Below the pieces are notes generated by a model, which was not told the origin of the DNA, ran no database searches, and saw only the letters and a list, made by a program, of their open reading frames with translations. A program made the position numbers and the translations under genes. From DATDAH01 sp963792205 (lineage in GTDB: Bacteria; Actinomycetota; Acidimicrobiia; Acidimicrobiales; DATDAH01), in assembly GCA_963792205.1 (NCBI GenBank), contig CAWBVI010000010.1, positions 32,891 to 96,890 on the forward strand: a DNA stretch of 64,000 bases. Direction: 5' to 3'. Of the stretch, positions 1 to 8,879 are shown one piece after another; positions within the stretch are counted from its first letter, which is position 1; every line of letters begins with the position of its first letter.

Positions 1-1988
1 CTGCAGACCCTGCTCCGCCTCGAGCTCGACGACCCCTTCGGTCTGTCGACCCTGGTGGCCACCGTCGCCCTGCTCCCGGCCCTGGTGTCGGGCTTGCGCC
101 TGTGCCGACCCGCCGCCCGACGCACGCTGGTGGCCGGCGGGGCCGTCGTCGCCCTGGTGGGCGTGGCCTTGGCTGTCGCCCAGGCCATCGCCGTGGTCGA
201 CGCCCGACCGTCGGTGGAGGCCGGCATCAACGCCGCCCAGGCCGGCTTCGACGCCGCTCGCGACGGCGACGAGCCCACGGCCGTGGCCCGCTTCGCCGAG
301 GCCAACGCCGCGTTCGAGGAGGCCGACGACGCGCTGTCGACGCCGTGGGCGCGCGCCGGGCGGGCCATCCCCGTCCTGGGCCAGCACGCCCGGGCCATCG
401 GGGAGGTGACCGCGGCCGGGGCGGAGCTCACCGAGACCGCGGCGCAGGCCGCCGAGGAGGCCCCGATCGAGGAGCTGCAGTTCCAGGACGGCGTGCTCGA
501 CCTCCAGCAGGTCGCCGCCTTCGCCGAGCCGGTGGCGGAGACCGAGGCCGCGCTCCTCGACGCCGACGCCACCGCGGCCGACGTCGACAGCGGCTGGCTG
601 CTCAGCCCGCTGGCCGACCGCGTCGACCAGTTCGCGGCCGAGGTCGACGAGGCCCTCCCCCAGGCCGAGCTGGCCCGGAGCGGGATCGCCGTCGCCCCGG
701 ACCTGTTCGGCGGCGACGGCATCCGGCGCTACTTCCTCGCCTTCGTGACCCCGTCCGAGCAGCGGGGCCTCGGCGGCTTCATGGGCAACTTCGGCGTGCT
801 CACCGCCGCCGACGGCGACCTCACCCTGGCCCGCAGCGACGAGATCGCCGTCCTCCAGCAGGCCCTGCCGGAGGAGGGCGCCGAGCTGACCGGGCCCGAG
901 GACTACGTCGCCCGCTACGACCGCTTCAACCCCGGGGGCACGCCCGGCGACATCACCCTCTCCCCCGACTTCCCCTCCGTCGCCGAGGTCATCGACCAGG
1001 TCTTCGCCGCCTCCGGGGGCCAGGCCGTGGACGGGGTGATCCTCGTCGATCCCTTCGCCCTCGAGTCGCTCCTCACCTTCACCGGTCCCATCTCGGTGAC
1101 CGGCTACGACCAACGCCCTCACCTCGGACAATGCGGCCGAGTTCCTGCTGCGTGACCAGTACGTGCTCTTCGCCGACCGGGCCGACCGCAAGGACTTCCT
1201 CGAAGAGGCCAGCCGGCGGACCTTCGAAGCGCTCGACGGCGGGCGACCTCCCCGGCCCTCGCCGGTTGACCGAGGTGCTCGGCCCCATGGTCGACCAGGG
1301 CCGCCTGCTCGTGCACAGCTTCCACCCCGAGGAGCAGGCCTTCTTCGAGCAGGTCGGCCTCGACGGCGCGTTCCCCGACGTCAGCAACGGCGATCTGCTC
1401 AGCGTCACCACCCAGAACAGCGGGCACAACAAGATCGACGTCTACCTCCAGCGCCAGATCGCCTACGAGGCCACGATCGATCCCGACGCCGGCACGGTCA
1501 CGGCGACGGCCACGGTCACGCTCACCAACTCGGCCCCCGCCGAGGGGCTCCCCAACGACGTGATCGGAACCAACCCCACCCCCGCGACCCCGAACCTGCC
1601 GCCGCTCCCGCCCGGCAACAACGCCCTCCTGCTCGCCCTCTACAGCCCGCTGCAGCTCACGTCGGCCACCGCGGACGGAACGCCGATCGGCGTCACCCCC
1701 GAGCGGGAGTTCGGCGTCAACGTGTACAGCGACGACGTGATCGTGCCGCCAGGGGGGACGGTCACCCTGACCTTCGAGCTCGAGGGTCCGGTCGATCTCG
1801 CCGACGGCTACCGCCTGGCGTTCGGCGGCCAACCCACGGTCAACCCCGACCAGGTGTCGGTCCGACTGGCCGCCGTCGACGGCTGGACCCTCACCGGTGA
1901 AGGCGAGCTCGTGGCCGACGGCGACGAGCTCCGCGCCGAGTGGACCGGCCCGGAGGACCGGGTCCTGCGGGCCGAGCTGACCGACTGA
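1..1988 (+). CDS. DUF4012 domain protein, 5'-truncated by the window, two frameshifts
   Basis: The frame is open from base 1, so the gene begins upstream of the window. It opens with a hydrophobic segment (about bases 55-200), followed by an Ala/Glu-rich helical stretch and then the DUF4012 core, recognisable from RRYFLAFVTPSEQRGLGGF near base 725 and an ITLSPDFPSVAEV motif near 955. This family is actinobacterial, membrane-anchored and often found near surface-polysaccharide genes; its biochemical role is not known. The reading frame slips near base 1108 (after GYD) and near 1246 (an extra G in a GGCGGGCG run), yet conserved protein continues on both sides, so I treat it as one gene with sequence errors. 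The C-terminal part (about 1440-1988) is a beta-rich domain ending at a TGA four bases before the stop of the convergent TetR gene. Confidence 0.8.
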   Translation, partial: ADPAPPRARRPLRSVDPGGHRRPAPGPGVGLAPVPTRRPTHAGGRRGRRRPGGRGLGCRPGHRRGRRPTVGGGRHQRRPGRLRRRSRRRRAHGRGPLRRGQRRVRGGRRRAVDAVGARRAGHPRPGPARPGHRGGDRGRGGAHRDRGAGRRGGPDRGAAVPGRRARPPAGRRLRRAGGGDRGRAPRRRRHRGRRRQRLAAQPAGRPRRPVRGRGRRGPPPGRAGPERDRRRPGPVRRRRHPALLPRLRDPVRAAGPRRLHGQLRRAHRRRRRPHPGPQRRDRRPPAGPAGGGRRADRARGLRRPLRPLQPRGHARRHHPLPRLPLRRRGHRPGLRRLRGPGRGRGDPRRSLRPRVAPHLHRSHLGDRLRPTPSPRTMRPSSCCVTSTCSSPTGPTARTSSKRPAGGPSKRSTAGDLPGPRRLTEVLGPMVDQGRLLVHSFHPEEQAFFEQVGLDGAFPDVSNGDLLSVTTQNSGHNKIDVYLQRQIAYEATIDPDAGTVTATATVTLTNSAPAEGLPNDVIGTNPTPATPNLPPLPPGNNALLLALYSPLQLTSATADGTPIGVTPEREFGVNVYSDDVIVPPGGTVTLTFELEGPVDLADGYRLAFGGQPTVNPDQVSVRLAAVDGWTLTGEGELVADGDELRAEWTGPEDRVLRAELTD

Positions 1989-1992
1989 GCCG

Positions 1993-2625
1993 TCAGTTGT
2001 CGGCCAGGCCGGGGAGCAGGGTGGCAACGAGACCTTGGGCGTGCGCCTCGACCCAGGTGGGGTCGGTGGGCTCGGCGCCGGTGAGGAGGCGGGCCTCGGG
2101 TGCGTTGACGAACGGCAGCGAGGCGGCGCCGACGATCACGTAGTGGACCATGGCGGGCTCGATCGGCGCGGCGATGCCGGCGTCGCGCAGCCGCCGCCAC
2201 ACGTCCCGTATGGCGGCGTAGAGCGGGCGGACGTGGCGCTCGACCATCCAGTGGAGGCGGTCGCTGTCCTCGGTGGCCTCGTGCACCATGATCTGGTTGA
2301 GCTCCGGGTGGGCGGCGGCGAAGCGGACGAACCTTCGGACCGCCTCGGCGAATGCCGCGGCCAGCAGAGCGGGGTCCTCGGTGCCGTCGAGTCGCGGCAG
2401 GTCGGTCAGCTCCTCGCCGAGCTGGTCGAAGAGGTGGTCGACCGCCGCCGCCCACAGCGCCTCCTTCGAGTCGAAGTGGTAGTTGATCTGGGGCTGGTGG
2501 GCGTCGACCCGCTGGGCGATCGACCGCGTCGAGGCGCCGTCGAACCCCTTGGCGCCGAACTCCACGAGCGCCGACTCGAGCAGTCGCTGACGGATGTCCT
2601 CACGTGTCCGGCGCATCGAGACCAT
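1993..2625 (-). CDS. TetR-family transcriptional repressor
   Basis: A 210-residue protein with the standard N-terminal TetR helix-turn-helix: RQRLLESALVEFGAKGFDG followed by STRSIAQRVDAHQPQINYHF at about residues 10-45, then an all-helical ligand domain. TetR proteins bind short palindromes and release them on binding a small ligand. The start is set at ATG 2625 (ATG 2616, MRRTRED, is equally possible); the frame extends upstream to 2745 but only through low-complexity sequence that overlaps the divergent gene. It is divergent from the oxidoreductase/FAH/dioxygenase operon, and a TTATC-N4-GATAA palindrome lies between them, so it probably represses both itself and that operon. The inducer is not evident; an aromatic or CoA-linked catabolite would fit the neighbours. 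Confidence 0.9.
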   Translation of the reverse strand: MVSMRRTREDIRQRLLESALVEFGAKGFDGASTRSIAQRVDAHQPQINYHFDSKEALWAAAVDHLFDQLGEELTDLPRLDGTEDPALLAAAFAEAVRRFVRFAAAHPELNQIMVHEATEDSDRLHWMVERHVRPLYAAIRDVWRRLRDAGIAAPIEPAMVHYVIVGAASLPFVNAPEARLLTGAEPTDPTWVEAHAQGLVATLLPGLADN

Positions 2626-2642
2626 GTTATCATTCGATAATA
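2626..2642. promoter_or_regulatory. Candidate TetR operator/promoter between divergent genes
   Basis: The sequence TTATCATTCGATAA is an inverted repeat (TTATC, 4-nt spacer, GATAA) in an island of A/T in otherwise very GC-rich DNA. It touches both start regions: ATG 2625 on the minus strand and ATG 2642 on the plus strand. TATTAT-like and GATAAT-like hexamers on the two strands could be -10 boxes, which would give leaderless or nearly leaderless transcripts. Assignment to the TetR protein is by position only. Confidence 0.55.
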
Positions 2643-3211
2643 TGGAGATCCTGCCCCACACACCGGAGCCGTTCACCCCTCCCACTGACCGCGACATGCT
2701 CCCGTCGGAGCGGCGGTCGTTCGTCCGCAGCCACCGCACGTGCATCTTCGGGACCGCGCGCCGCGCTGACGGCCCGGCGATGTCCGTCGTGTACTACGTG
2801 CCGACCGACGGCGACGAGCTGCTGGTGTCGACCATGCGCGACCGGAGCAAGGCCAAGGTGGTCGCCCGGCAGGGCAAGGTCAGCCTGTGCGTGCTCGACG
2901 AGCACTGGCCGTTCAGCTACCTGCAGGTCTACTGCGACGCCGCCGTCGACGAGGATCCCGACCTGGTGGTCGACGTGATGATGGCCGTCGCCGAGCGCAT
3001 GTCCGGCGAACCGCTGGGCGAGGAGGCCCGGCCCTTCGTCGCCGCCATGGCCGACGAGGAGCGCCGGGTCGTGCTGCGCTGCAAGCCGTATGCCACCTTC
3101 GCCCAGCCGCCGCGGCACCTCGACCGCAACGACCAGGCCGAGGCGATCACCCACTGGGTCTCGGCCTCCATGCCCTGGGACACCCCCGATCCCACCGAGG
3201 CGCCGGCATGA
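2642..3211 (+). CDS. Pyridoxamine 5'-phosphate oxidase-family (FMN/F420-type) oxidoreductase
   Basis: A 189-residue split-barrel flavin-binding protein. The recognisable stretch begins at MLPSERRSFVRSHRTCIFGT and continues through the AMSVVYYVPTDGDELLVST and DRSKAKVVARQGKVSLCVL motifs typical of the actinobacterial PPOX class that uses FMN or F420. ATG 2642 is taken as the start because of its position at the operator; ATG 2696 would give the length more usual for the family. The stop codon overlaps the ATG of the next gene (ATGA at 3208-3211), so the two are translationally coupled. In this operon it probably performs a reductive or oxidative step on a catabolic intermediate, but the substrate is not visible from sequence. 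Confidence 0.82.
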   Translation: MEILPHTPEPFTPPTDRDMLPSERRSFVRSHRTCIFGTARRADGPAMSVVYYVPTDGDELLVSTMRDRSKAKVVARQGKVSLCVLDEHWPFSYLQVYCDAAVDEDPDLVVDVMMAVAERMSGEPLGEEARPFVAAMADEERRVVLRCKPYATFAQPPRHLDRNDQAEAITHWVSASMPWDTPDPTEAPA

Positions 3212-4080
3212 GGCTCGCCAACCTCGGCGGGCGGGCGACGCTGGTCGTACCCGCGCGCGACGATCACGGCGTCGACATCGCCGAGGCGTCCGGCGGCCGG
3301 TTCGGCCCCGAGATGCAGGGCCTCTACGAGGAGTGGGACGCCTTCCGGGCCTTCGCCGCCGACCTCGACCTGAACACCGTGGCGACCGTGAAGCTGGACG
3401 AGGGCCAGCTGCGAGCGCCGGTGCCGGCGCCCCGCCAGGTGTTCGGCATCGGGCTCAACTACCGGTCCCACGCGGCCGAGTCGGGAATGGAGGTGCCCAG
3501 CGTGCCGGCCACGTTCACCAAGTTCCCGGCGAGCATCACCGGCCCCTTCGCCGAGGTCCAGCTGCCCAACGGCACCGTCGACTGGGAGGTGGAGCTGGTC
3601 GTCGTCATCGGGCGCCGGGCCGATCGGGTCGCCGCCGCCGACGGCTGGGCGAATGTCGCCGGGCTCACGGTCGGCCAAGACCTGTCGGACCGAACCCTGC
3701 AGTTCGCCGCCGGGGGCCAGTTCAGCCTCGGCAAGTCGCACCGGGGTTTCTCGCCGCTCGGCCCGTGGGTCGTCACGCCCGACGAGCTGGACGACCCCGA
3801 CGACCTGGCCCTCGGCTGCAGCATCGACGGGGAGACCGTGCAGGACGCCCGCACCAGCGACCTGGTCTTCGGCGTGCCCCAGCTGGTGGCCGAGCTGTCG
3901 GCGGTGGTGCCGCTGCTGCCGGGCGACATCATCTTCACCGGCACGCCGGCCGGTGTCGGCTTCACCCGCCAGCCACCCCGCTTCCTCCAGCCGGGCGAGA
4001 CCCTCACGAGCTGGGTCGAGGGCATCGGCACCATCCGTACCCGCTTCGCCGCCCCCGCCGGAGGTCACGATGCTGGGTGA
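3208..4080 (+). CDS. Fumarylacetoacetate hydrolase-family protein
   Basis: A 290-residue protein with an N-terminal cap-like region and the FAH fold. VFGIGLNYRSHAAESG near residue 75 and the metal-ligand motif VDWEVELVVVIG near residue 124 are diagnostic, followed by GKSHRGFSPLGPWVV and DIIFTGTPAGVG. Members hydrolyse or decarboxylate C-C bonds in beta-keto acids of aromatic meta-cleavage and homogentisate-type pathways using Mg2+ or Ca2+. It starts at the ATG embedded in the stop of the upstream gene and ends 11 nt inside the downstream dioxygenase, so the three genes form one tightly coupled operon. With an extradiol dioxygenase next to it, a role on the ring-fission product is likely, though an acylpyruvase or hydratase activity cannot be told apart by eye. 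Confidence 0.87.
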   Translation: MRLANLGGRATLVVPARDDHGVDIAEASGGRFGPEMQGLYEEWDAFRAFAADLDLNTVATVKLDEGQLRAPVPAPRQVFGIGLNYRSHAAESGMEVPSVPATFTKFPASITGPFAEVQLPNGTVDWEVELVVVIGRRADRVAAADGWANVAGLTVGQDLSDRTLQFAAGGQFSLGKSHRGFSPLGPWVVTPDELDDPDDLALGCSIDGETVQDARTSDLVFGVPQLVAELSAVVPLLPGDIIFTGTPAGVGFTRQPPRFLQPGETLTSWVEGIGTIRTRFAAPAGGHDAG

Positions 4081-4952
4081 CCTGCAGCTGGGCTACCTCG
4101 GCGTCGAAGTACCGGACGTGGCGGCGTTCGGCGACTTCCTGGCCGACGTCGTGGGCCTGGTGCCCGGCGACGATCCCGCCACCTGGCGCAACGACGCCAA
4201 GGCCCGGCGGGTCATCGTGACCGAAGGCCCGTCGGCCGACGCCACCTTCGTGGGCTTCGAGGCCACCGGCCCCGACGCTTGGGCCGCGACCGTGGCCCGG
4301 CTGGAGGAAGCCGGCTACCCCGTGGAGCACGCCACCACCGCAGAGGCCGACGCCCGGCGGGTCGATCAGCTGGCGCACGTCGAGGCCCCCTGGGGCGTCC
4401 GGGTCGAGGTGACCCACGGCCTCGCCGACGCCGGACAGCCCTTCGCCTCGCCGCTGGTCGCCGGCGGGTTCGTGACCGACGACAAAGGGATTCGGGCACG
4501 TCGTCTTCGGCACGACGGCGTTCGACGCGTCGCACCACTTCGTGACCGAGGGACTCGGTCTGGGCCAGACCGACTGGGTCGAGACCGAGATCGCCGCGGG
4601 AATCGAGCTGGAGATCCGCTTCTACCACTGCAACCCGCGGCACCACTCGCTGGCCCTGGCCCGGGCACCGTTCGACCTGCCGCAGCGGCTGCACCACCTC
4701 ATGGTCGAGGTCGCCGACCGCGACGACGTGGGCTACGCCTTCGACCGGGCCTGGAACGCCGGGTGCGTCATCGCCAGCGGCCTCGGCCTCCACCCCAACG
4801 ACCGGATGTTCAGCTTCTACGTCGCGTCCCCGGCCGGCTTCCAGGTCGAGGTCGGCCACGGGGCCCGACTGGTGACCGAGGACTGGGACGAAAACCGCCG
4901 ATACGACCGCATCAGCACCTGGGGCCACCAACCGCTCCAACCGCCGGACTGA
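4070..4952 (+). CDS. Type I extradiol ring-cleavage dioxygenase (BphC/HsaC-like), one frameshift
   Basis: About 294 residues, the usual size of two-domain 2,3-dihydroxybiphenyl 1,2-dioxygenases. The start is ATG 4070, preceded by GAGGTC as ribosome site. The catalytic domain carries FGHVVFG (first iron ligand His), HHLMVEV (second His) and FQVEVGHG (Glu ligand), plus NPRHHSLAL, which holds the conserved active-site His, and SFYVASPAGF. These enzymes insert O2 next to a catechol hydroxyl, opening the ring (meta cleavage) in aromatic or steroid breakdown. A one-base insertion near 4492 (an A inside AAAGGGATTCGGG) breaks the frame just before the first iron ligand; both halves are well conserved, so I consider the enzyme real. 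It is the last gene of the TetR-controlled operon. Confidence 0.85.
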
Positions 4953-4959
4953 ACCGCCG

Positions 4960-6408
4960 TCAGGTGTCGGCCAGGTACACCGTCTTCTGCTCGGTGTAGG
5001 CCGCCATCGCGGCCAGCCCGCTCTCCCGGCCCAGCCCGCTCTGCTTGTAGCCCCCGAACGGCGCCTCCTGGTGGACCGACGAGTTCGAGTTCACCGACAG
5101 CACGCCGGTGCGCACCGCCTTGGCCACCCGGATGGCCCGGCCCACGTCCCGGGTCCAGAGCGACCCGGACAGCCCGTAGATCGAGTCGTTGGCCAGGCGG
5201 ACGGCCTCCGCTTCGTCGTCGAAGGGGATGACGGTGGCCACCGGACCGAAGATCTCCTCGCGGGCCACCCGCATGTCGTTGGTCACGCCCGCCAGCACCG
5301 CCGGCGTGAGGTACGACCCGGCGGCGAGGGCCTCGTCGTCGGGCACCTGGCCACCCGTCACCAGCTCGGCCCCCTCCTCCTGGCCGAGCTCGACGTAGCC
5401 GGCCACCGACTCGCGCTGGCGGGGCGAGATCAGCGGGCCCATCTCCGTGCCGTCCGCCGTCGGTGCCCCGACCCGCACGGCCTCGGTGTGGCGGGCGAAG
5501 GCGGCGACGAAGTCGTCGTAGGCCGGCCGCTCGACAAGCACCCGGGCCCGGGCGCAGCAGTCCTGGCCGGCGTTGTCGAACACCGCCATGGGCAGCTCCT
5601 CGGCCGCCCGGTCCAGGTCGGCGTCGGCGAACACGATGCACGGCGACTTGCCCCCCAGCTCGAGCGCCACCCGGGCGATGTTGGGGGCGGACTGCTGCAG
5701 GATCCGGGTCCCGGTCGTGGTCTCCCCCGTGAAGCTGATCTTGTGCACCCGGGGGTCGCCCACGAGCACGTCGCCCACGCTGGCCCCCGGGCCCGGCAGC
5801 ACCGACACGGCCTCGGGCGGCACGCCGGCGTCGACCAGCAGCTCGCCCAGCAGGAGCGCGGACAGCGGGGTGTAGCTGGCCGGCTTCAGCACGATGGTGT
5901 TCCCGCACGCCAGCGCCGGCGCCACCTTCCAGCCCGCGATCATCAGAGGGAAGTTCCAGGGCACGATCAGGGCGCAGACGCCCACCGGCTCCCGCAGGAC
6001 CACGGCCAGCCCGGGCTTGGCCACGGGCGGCACCTCGCCGTGGACCTTGTTGGCCGCGCCCCCGTAGTACTCGAAGGTCGACGCGGTGGCCTCGACCTCC
6101 CAGCGGGCGCTGGCCAGCGGCTTGCCCACGTTGGCCACGTCGCAGGCGACGAACGCCTCGGCCCGCTCGCGCAGCAACGCCGCCGCTCGCAGCAGGGCCC
6201 GGCCTCGTTCGACGGCGGGGAGCCGGGGCCACTCGCCCTCCTCGAAGGCCCGGGTCGCCGCGGTCAGGGCCAGGTCGACGTCGGTCGGCCCGGCCTTGGC
6301 CACCTCGGCGATCACCGACCCGTCGTGCGGGTTGGCCACGGAGAAGGTCTCCCCCTCGGCGGCGGGGCGGTGTTCCCCGCCGATCAGCAGGTCCCGGTGG
6401 TCAGCCAT
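4960..6408 (-). CDS. NAD(P)-dependent aldehyde dehydrogenase
   Basis: A 482-residue ALDH. The family landmarks are in order: VPWNFPLMIAGWKVAPALACGN (cofactor-binding), the GETTTGTRI turn, LELGGKSPCIVF with the general-base Glu, NAGQDCCARARVLV with the nucleophilic Cys at about residue 285, REEIFGPVATV and PFGGYKQSGLGRE. The start is ATG 6408 (MADHRDLL); in-frame sequence upstream overlaps the divergent promoter. It lies head to head with a gamma-glutamylpolyamine-synthetase-like gene 53 nt away, which recalls the Puu pathway, where gamma-glutamyl aldehydes are oxidised to acids; other amine- or alcohol-derived aldehydes remain possible. It ends 7 nt from the convergent dioxygenase. Confidence 0.9.
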   Translation of the reverse strand: MADHRDLLIGGEHRPAAEGETFSVANPHDGSVIAEVAKAGPTDVDLALTAATRAFEEGEWPRLPAVERGRALLRAAALLRERAEAFVACDVANVGKPLASARWEVEATASTFEYYGGAANKVHGEVPPVAKPGLAVVLREPVGVCALIVPWNFPLMIAGWKVAPALACGNTIVLKPASYTPLSALLLGELLVDAGVPPEAVSVLPGPGASVGDVLVGDPRVHKISFTGETTTGTRILQQSAPNIARVALELGGKSPCIVFADADLDRAAEELPMAVFDNAGQDCCARARVLVERPAYDDFVAAFARHTEAVRVGAPTADGTEMGPLISPRQRESVAGYVELGQEEGAELVTGGQVPDDEALAAGSYLTPAVLAGVTNDMRVAREEIFGPVATVIPFDDEAEAVRLANDSIYGLSGSLWTRDVGRAIRVAKAVRTGVLSVNSNSSVHQEAPFGGYKQSGLGRESGLAAMAAYTEQKTVYLADT

Positions 6409-6461
6409 GGCGGCATCGTACGAAAGGCACGCTCCCGGCGGCCGTGCCATGCTCCCCGGCC

Positions 6462-7835
6462 ATGAGCACCGATCCGCTCGACCGCGGCGCCCTCGAGGAC
6501 GAGATCCGTGCCGGCGCCATCGACACCGTCCTGGTCGTGTTCCCCGACCTCCAAGGCCGCTTCATGGGCAAGCGGGTGACGGGGCACTACTTCCTCGACC
6601 ACGTGATCGACGGCTCGATCGAGGCCTGCAACTACCTGCTCACGGTGGACGTGGACATGAACGTCCTGTCGGGCTACGAGTACGCCACCTGGGACAAGGG
6701 CTACGGCGACTTCTCGTGCCGGCCCGACCTGGGCACGCTGCGCCGGATCCCCTGGCTCGAGGCCACCGCGCTGGTCATCTGCGACCTCTTCGAGGAGGAG
6801 ACGGGCGAGCCGGTCGAGGTGGCGCCGCGCACGATCCTGCGCCGCCAGCTGGAGCGGGCCGCCGCCCTCGGCTACTCGGTGAAGTGCGGGTCGGAGCTGG
6901 AGTTCATCCTCTTCCGCCAGTCCTACGAGGAGGCGGCCGCCGCCGGCTACCGGGGGCTGACGCCCCAGAACGACTACATCCTCGACTACCACATCCTGCA
7001 GACCACCAAGGACGAGTACCTGATCCGCCAGATCCGCAACGGCATGGACGCGGCCGGGGTCCCGGTCGAGTTCTCCAAGGGTGAGGCCGAGACCGGCCAG
7101 CACGAGATCAACCTGTACTACGCCGACGCCCTGGAGATGGCCGACCGCCACACCGTGTACAAGAACGGGGTCAAGGAGATCGCCGCCCTCAACGGCCAGG
7201 CCATCACCTTCATGGCCAAGTACGACATCGCCAAGGGCGGCTCGAGCTGCCACATCCACTCGAGCCTGTGGGACGCCGACGGCGAGTCGTCCCTCATGTG
7301 GGACGAGGACGGCCCGTTCCACATGAGCGAGGTGTTCCGGGGCTGGCTCGGCGGCCAGCTGGCCTGCGCCCGGGAGCTGGCCTGGTGCTACGCCCCCTTC
7401 GTCAACTCCTACAAGCGCTACCAGCCCGACTCCTGGGCCCCGACGGCCATCGGCTGGGGCCGCGACAACCGCACGCTCGGCCTGCGGGTGGTGAGCCACG
7501 GCCAGGGCTACCGGGTCGAGTCCCGCATCCCCGGGGCCGACGCCAACCCCTACCTCGCCTTCGCCGCCACCATCGCCGCGGGGCTCCACGGGATCGAGGC
7601 CGGCATCGATCCCGGCGAGCCCTACGAGGGCAACGGCTACCAGGCGACCGAGCTGCCGCGGGTGCCCCACACCCTGGTCGACGCCATCGAGCTGCTCGAG
7701 GGCTCGAGCGTGGCCCGGTCGGCCTTCGGCGACACGGTGCACGCCCACCTGGTCAACACGGCGGTCCAGGAGTGGAACGAGTCCAACAAGTGGGTCACCG
7801 ACTGGGAGGTGCGGCGGGGCTTCGAGCGCCTTTGA
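6462..7835 (+). CDS. Glutamine-synthetase-like ligase (gamma-glutamylpolyamine synthetase type)
   Basis: A 457-residue member of the glutamine synthetase superfamily, start ATG 6462. It has the beta-Grasp N-terminus (TVLVVFPDLQGRFMGKRV), the metal-binding GSELEFILF segment, HEINLYYADALEMADRHTVY, the KGGSSCHIHSSLWD nucleotide loop and NRTLGLRVV. These are closer to PuuA/GlnA3-type enzymes, which ligate glutamate to amines, than to housekeeping GlnA: it lacks the adenylylation tyrosine loop that I would expect in GlnA. The divergent aldehyde dehydrogenase supports a role in using polyamines or other amines as nitrogen source. True substrate specificity cannot be read from the sequence. Confidence 0.88.
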   Translation: MSTDPLDRGALEDEIRAGAIDTVLVVFPDLQGRFMGKRVTGHYFLDHVIDGSIEACNYLLTVDVDMNVLSGYEYATWDKGYGDFSCRPDLGTLRRIPWLEATALVICDLFEEETGEPVEVAPRTILRRQLERAAALGYSVKCGSELEFILFRQSYEEAAAAGYRGLTPQNDYILDYHILQTTKDEYLIRQIRNGMDAAGVPVEFSKGEAETGQHEINLYYADALEMADRHTVYKNGVKEIAALNGQAITFMAKYDIAKGGSSCHIHSSLWDADGESSLMWDEDGPFHMSEVFRGWLGGQLACARELAWCYAPFVNSYKRYQPDSWAPTAIGWGRDNRTLGLRVVSHGQGYRVESRIPGADANPYLAFAATIAAGLHGIEAGIDPGEPYEGNGYQATELPRVPHTLVDAIELLEGSSVARSAFGDTVHAHLVNTAVQEWNESNKWVTDWEVRRGFERL

Positions 7836-7838
7836 CCC

Positions 7839-8843
7839 TCACAGCCCGGCGAGGAGCTCCTCCCACCGATCGGTCACCGAGCCCATGGTGAAGCCGGCCA
7901 GGCACCGCTTGCGGGCCGCCGCCCCGTAGTCCCGCCGGCCCGCGGCATCCCGCAGGGCGACGGCGAGGGCGTCGGCCGAGTCACTGCTGATCAACCGGCC
8001 CGTCTTGCCGTCGACCACGACCTCGGACACGCCGCCCACGTCGACGGCGACCGCGGGCACCCCGCACAACCCGGCCTGGATGAGCACCGCGGGCACGCCC
8101 TCGGTCACGCTGGTCAGCAGCAACACGTCCGCCGCCCGCATCACGTCCTGGGGGCGGCGGATCGCACCGAAGAAGGTGGCGTGGTCGCCCGCCTCCTGCT
8201 CGAGCTGGGCGCGGAGGGGGCCGTCGCCCGCCACCAGGAGGTGGCAGCCCGCCCGGCGGGCCGCGGCCAGGGCCAGGTCGGGTCGCTTCTCGGGGGACAG
8301 GGGGCCGACGAAGGCCGCCAGGGCCCTCCGGTCGCGGAAGCCGAGGGTCGCCCGCAGCCGAGCCCGGGTCGGGCCGTCGAGGGGGACGAAGTGCTCCGGG
8401 TGCACGCCGGTCGGGATGACGGCCAGGTGCGAGGCGGGCAGGCCGTAGAGGTGCATGAGGTTCGTGGCCGCCGCGTGCCACAGCACCACCACCGCCCGGG
8501 CGGAGCGCAGCGGGCGCCCCACCCGCAGCTCCCGGCCCCGCAGCGGGGCCCAGAACGACGGGTCCCCCACGGAGCGGTAGACGAAGGGCACGTCCCGACC
8601 TCGGAGGGCGAGGGCCACGCTGAGGAGCGTGGTCCGGCCGTGGGCCACGACCACGTCGGCCTCTCCGGCGAGGCGCCGGAGGTCGCCTCGGACCCGGGGC
8701 CGGAACCGACCGACCCGGGTCCCGCTCATGACGGCTTCCACCCGGGAGTCGTGGCCCCGGGCGGCGAGCTCGCCGCTCAGGTCGGCCGCGAAGCTCTCCG
8801 GGGCCGGATCCCCGCTGGTCGCCACCACGTGCCGGATGCGCAC
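7839..8843 (-). CDS. GT4-type glycosyltransferase
   Basis: 334 residues with the GT-B fold of family 4 retaining glycosyltransferases: an N-terminal Rossmann half (MRIRHVVATSGD) ending in the linker VIPTGVHPEHFVPLD, and a C-terminal half with FVGPLSPEKRPDLALAAARR, LLVAGDGPL, ADVLLLTSVTEGVPAVLIQAG (the E-x7-E nucleotide-sugar motif) and TGRLI. It would transfer a sugar from an NDP or GDP donor on the cytoplasmic side of the membrane. It is convergent with the glutamine-synthetase-like gene (3 nt apart) and is separated from the 33-61 kb polysaccharide cluster, so its acceptor is unknown. Confidence 0.88.
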   Translation of the reverse strand: MRIRHVVATSGDPAPESFAADLSGELAARGHDSRVEAVMSGTRVGRFRPRVRGDLRRLAGEADVVVAHGRTTLLSVALALRGRDVPFVYRSVGDPSFWAPLRGRELRVGRPLRSARAVVVLWHAAATNLMHLYGLPASHLAVIPTGVHPEHFVPLDGPTRARLRATLGFRDRRALAAFVGPLSPEKRPDLALAAARRAGCHLLVAGDGPLRAQLEQEAGDHATFFGAIRRPQDVMRAADVLLLTSVTEGVPAVLIQAGLCGVPAVAVDVGGVSEVVVDGKTGRLISSDSADALAVALRDAAGRRDYGAAARKRCLAGFTMGSVTDRWEELLAGL

Positions 8844-8879
8844 GTCACCCGTCTACCCGATCGGCGAGTCGGCGGACAA

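Noticed and set aside
102..1100. Arg/Gly-rich long frame overlapping the DUF4012 gene
   Set aside because: Composition is that of an out-of-frame reading of GC-rich DNA. Only its last part (after 1250) is real protein, belonging to the frameshifted DUF4012 gene.
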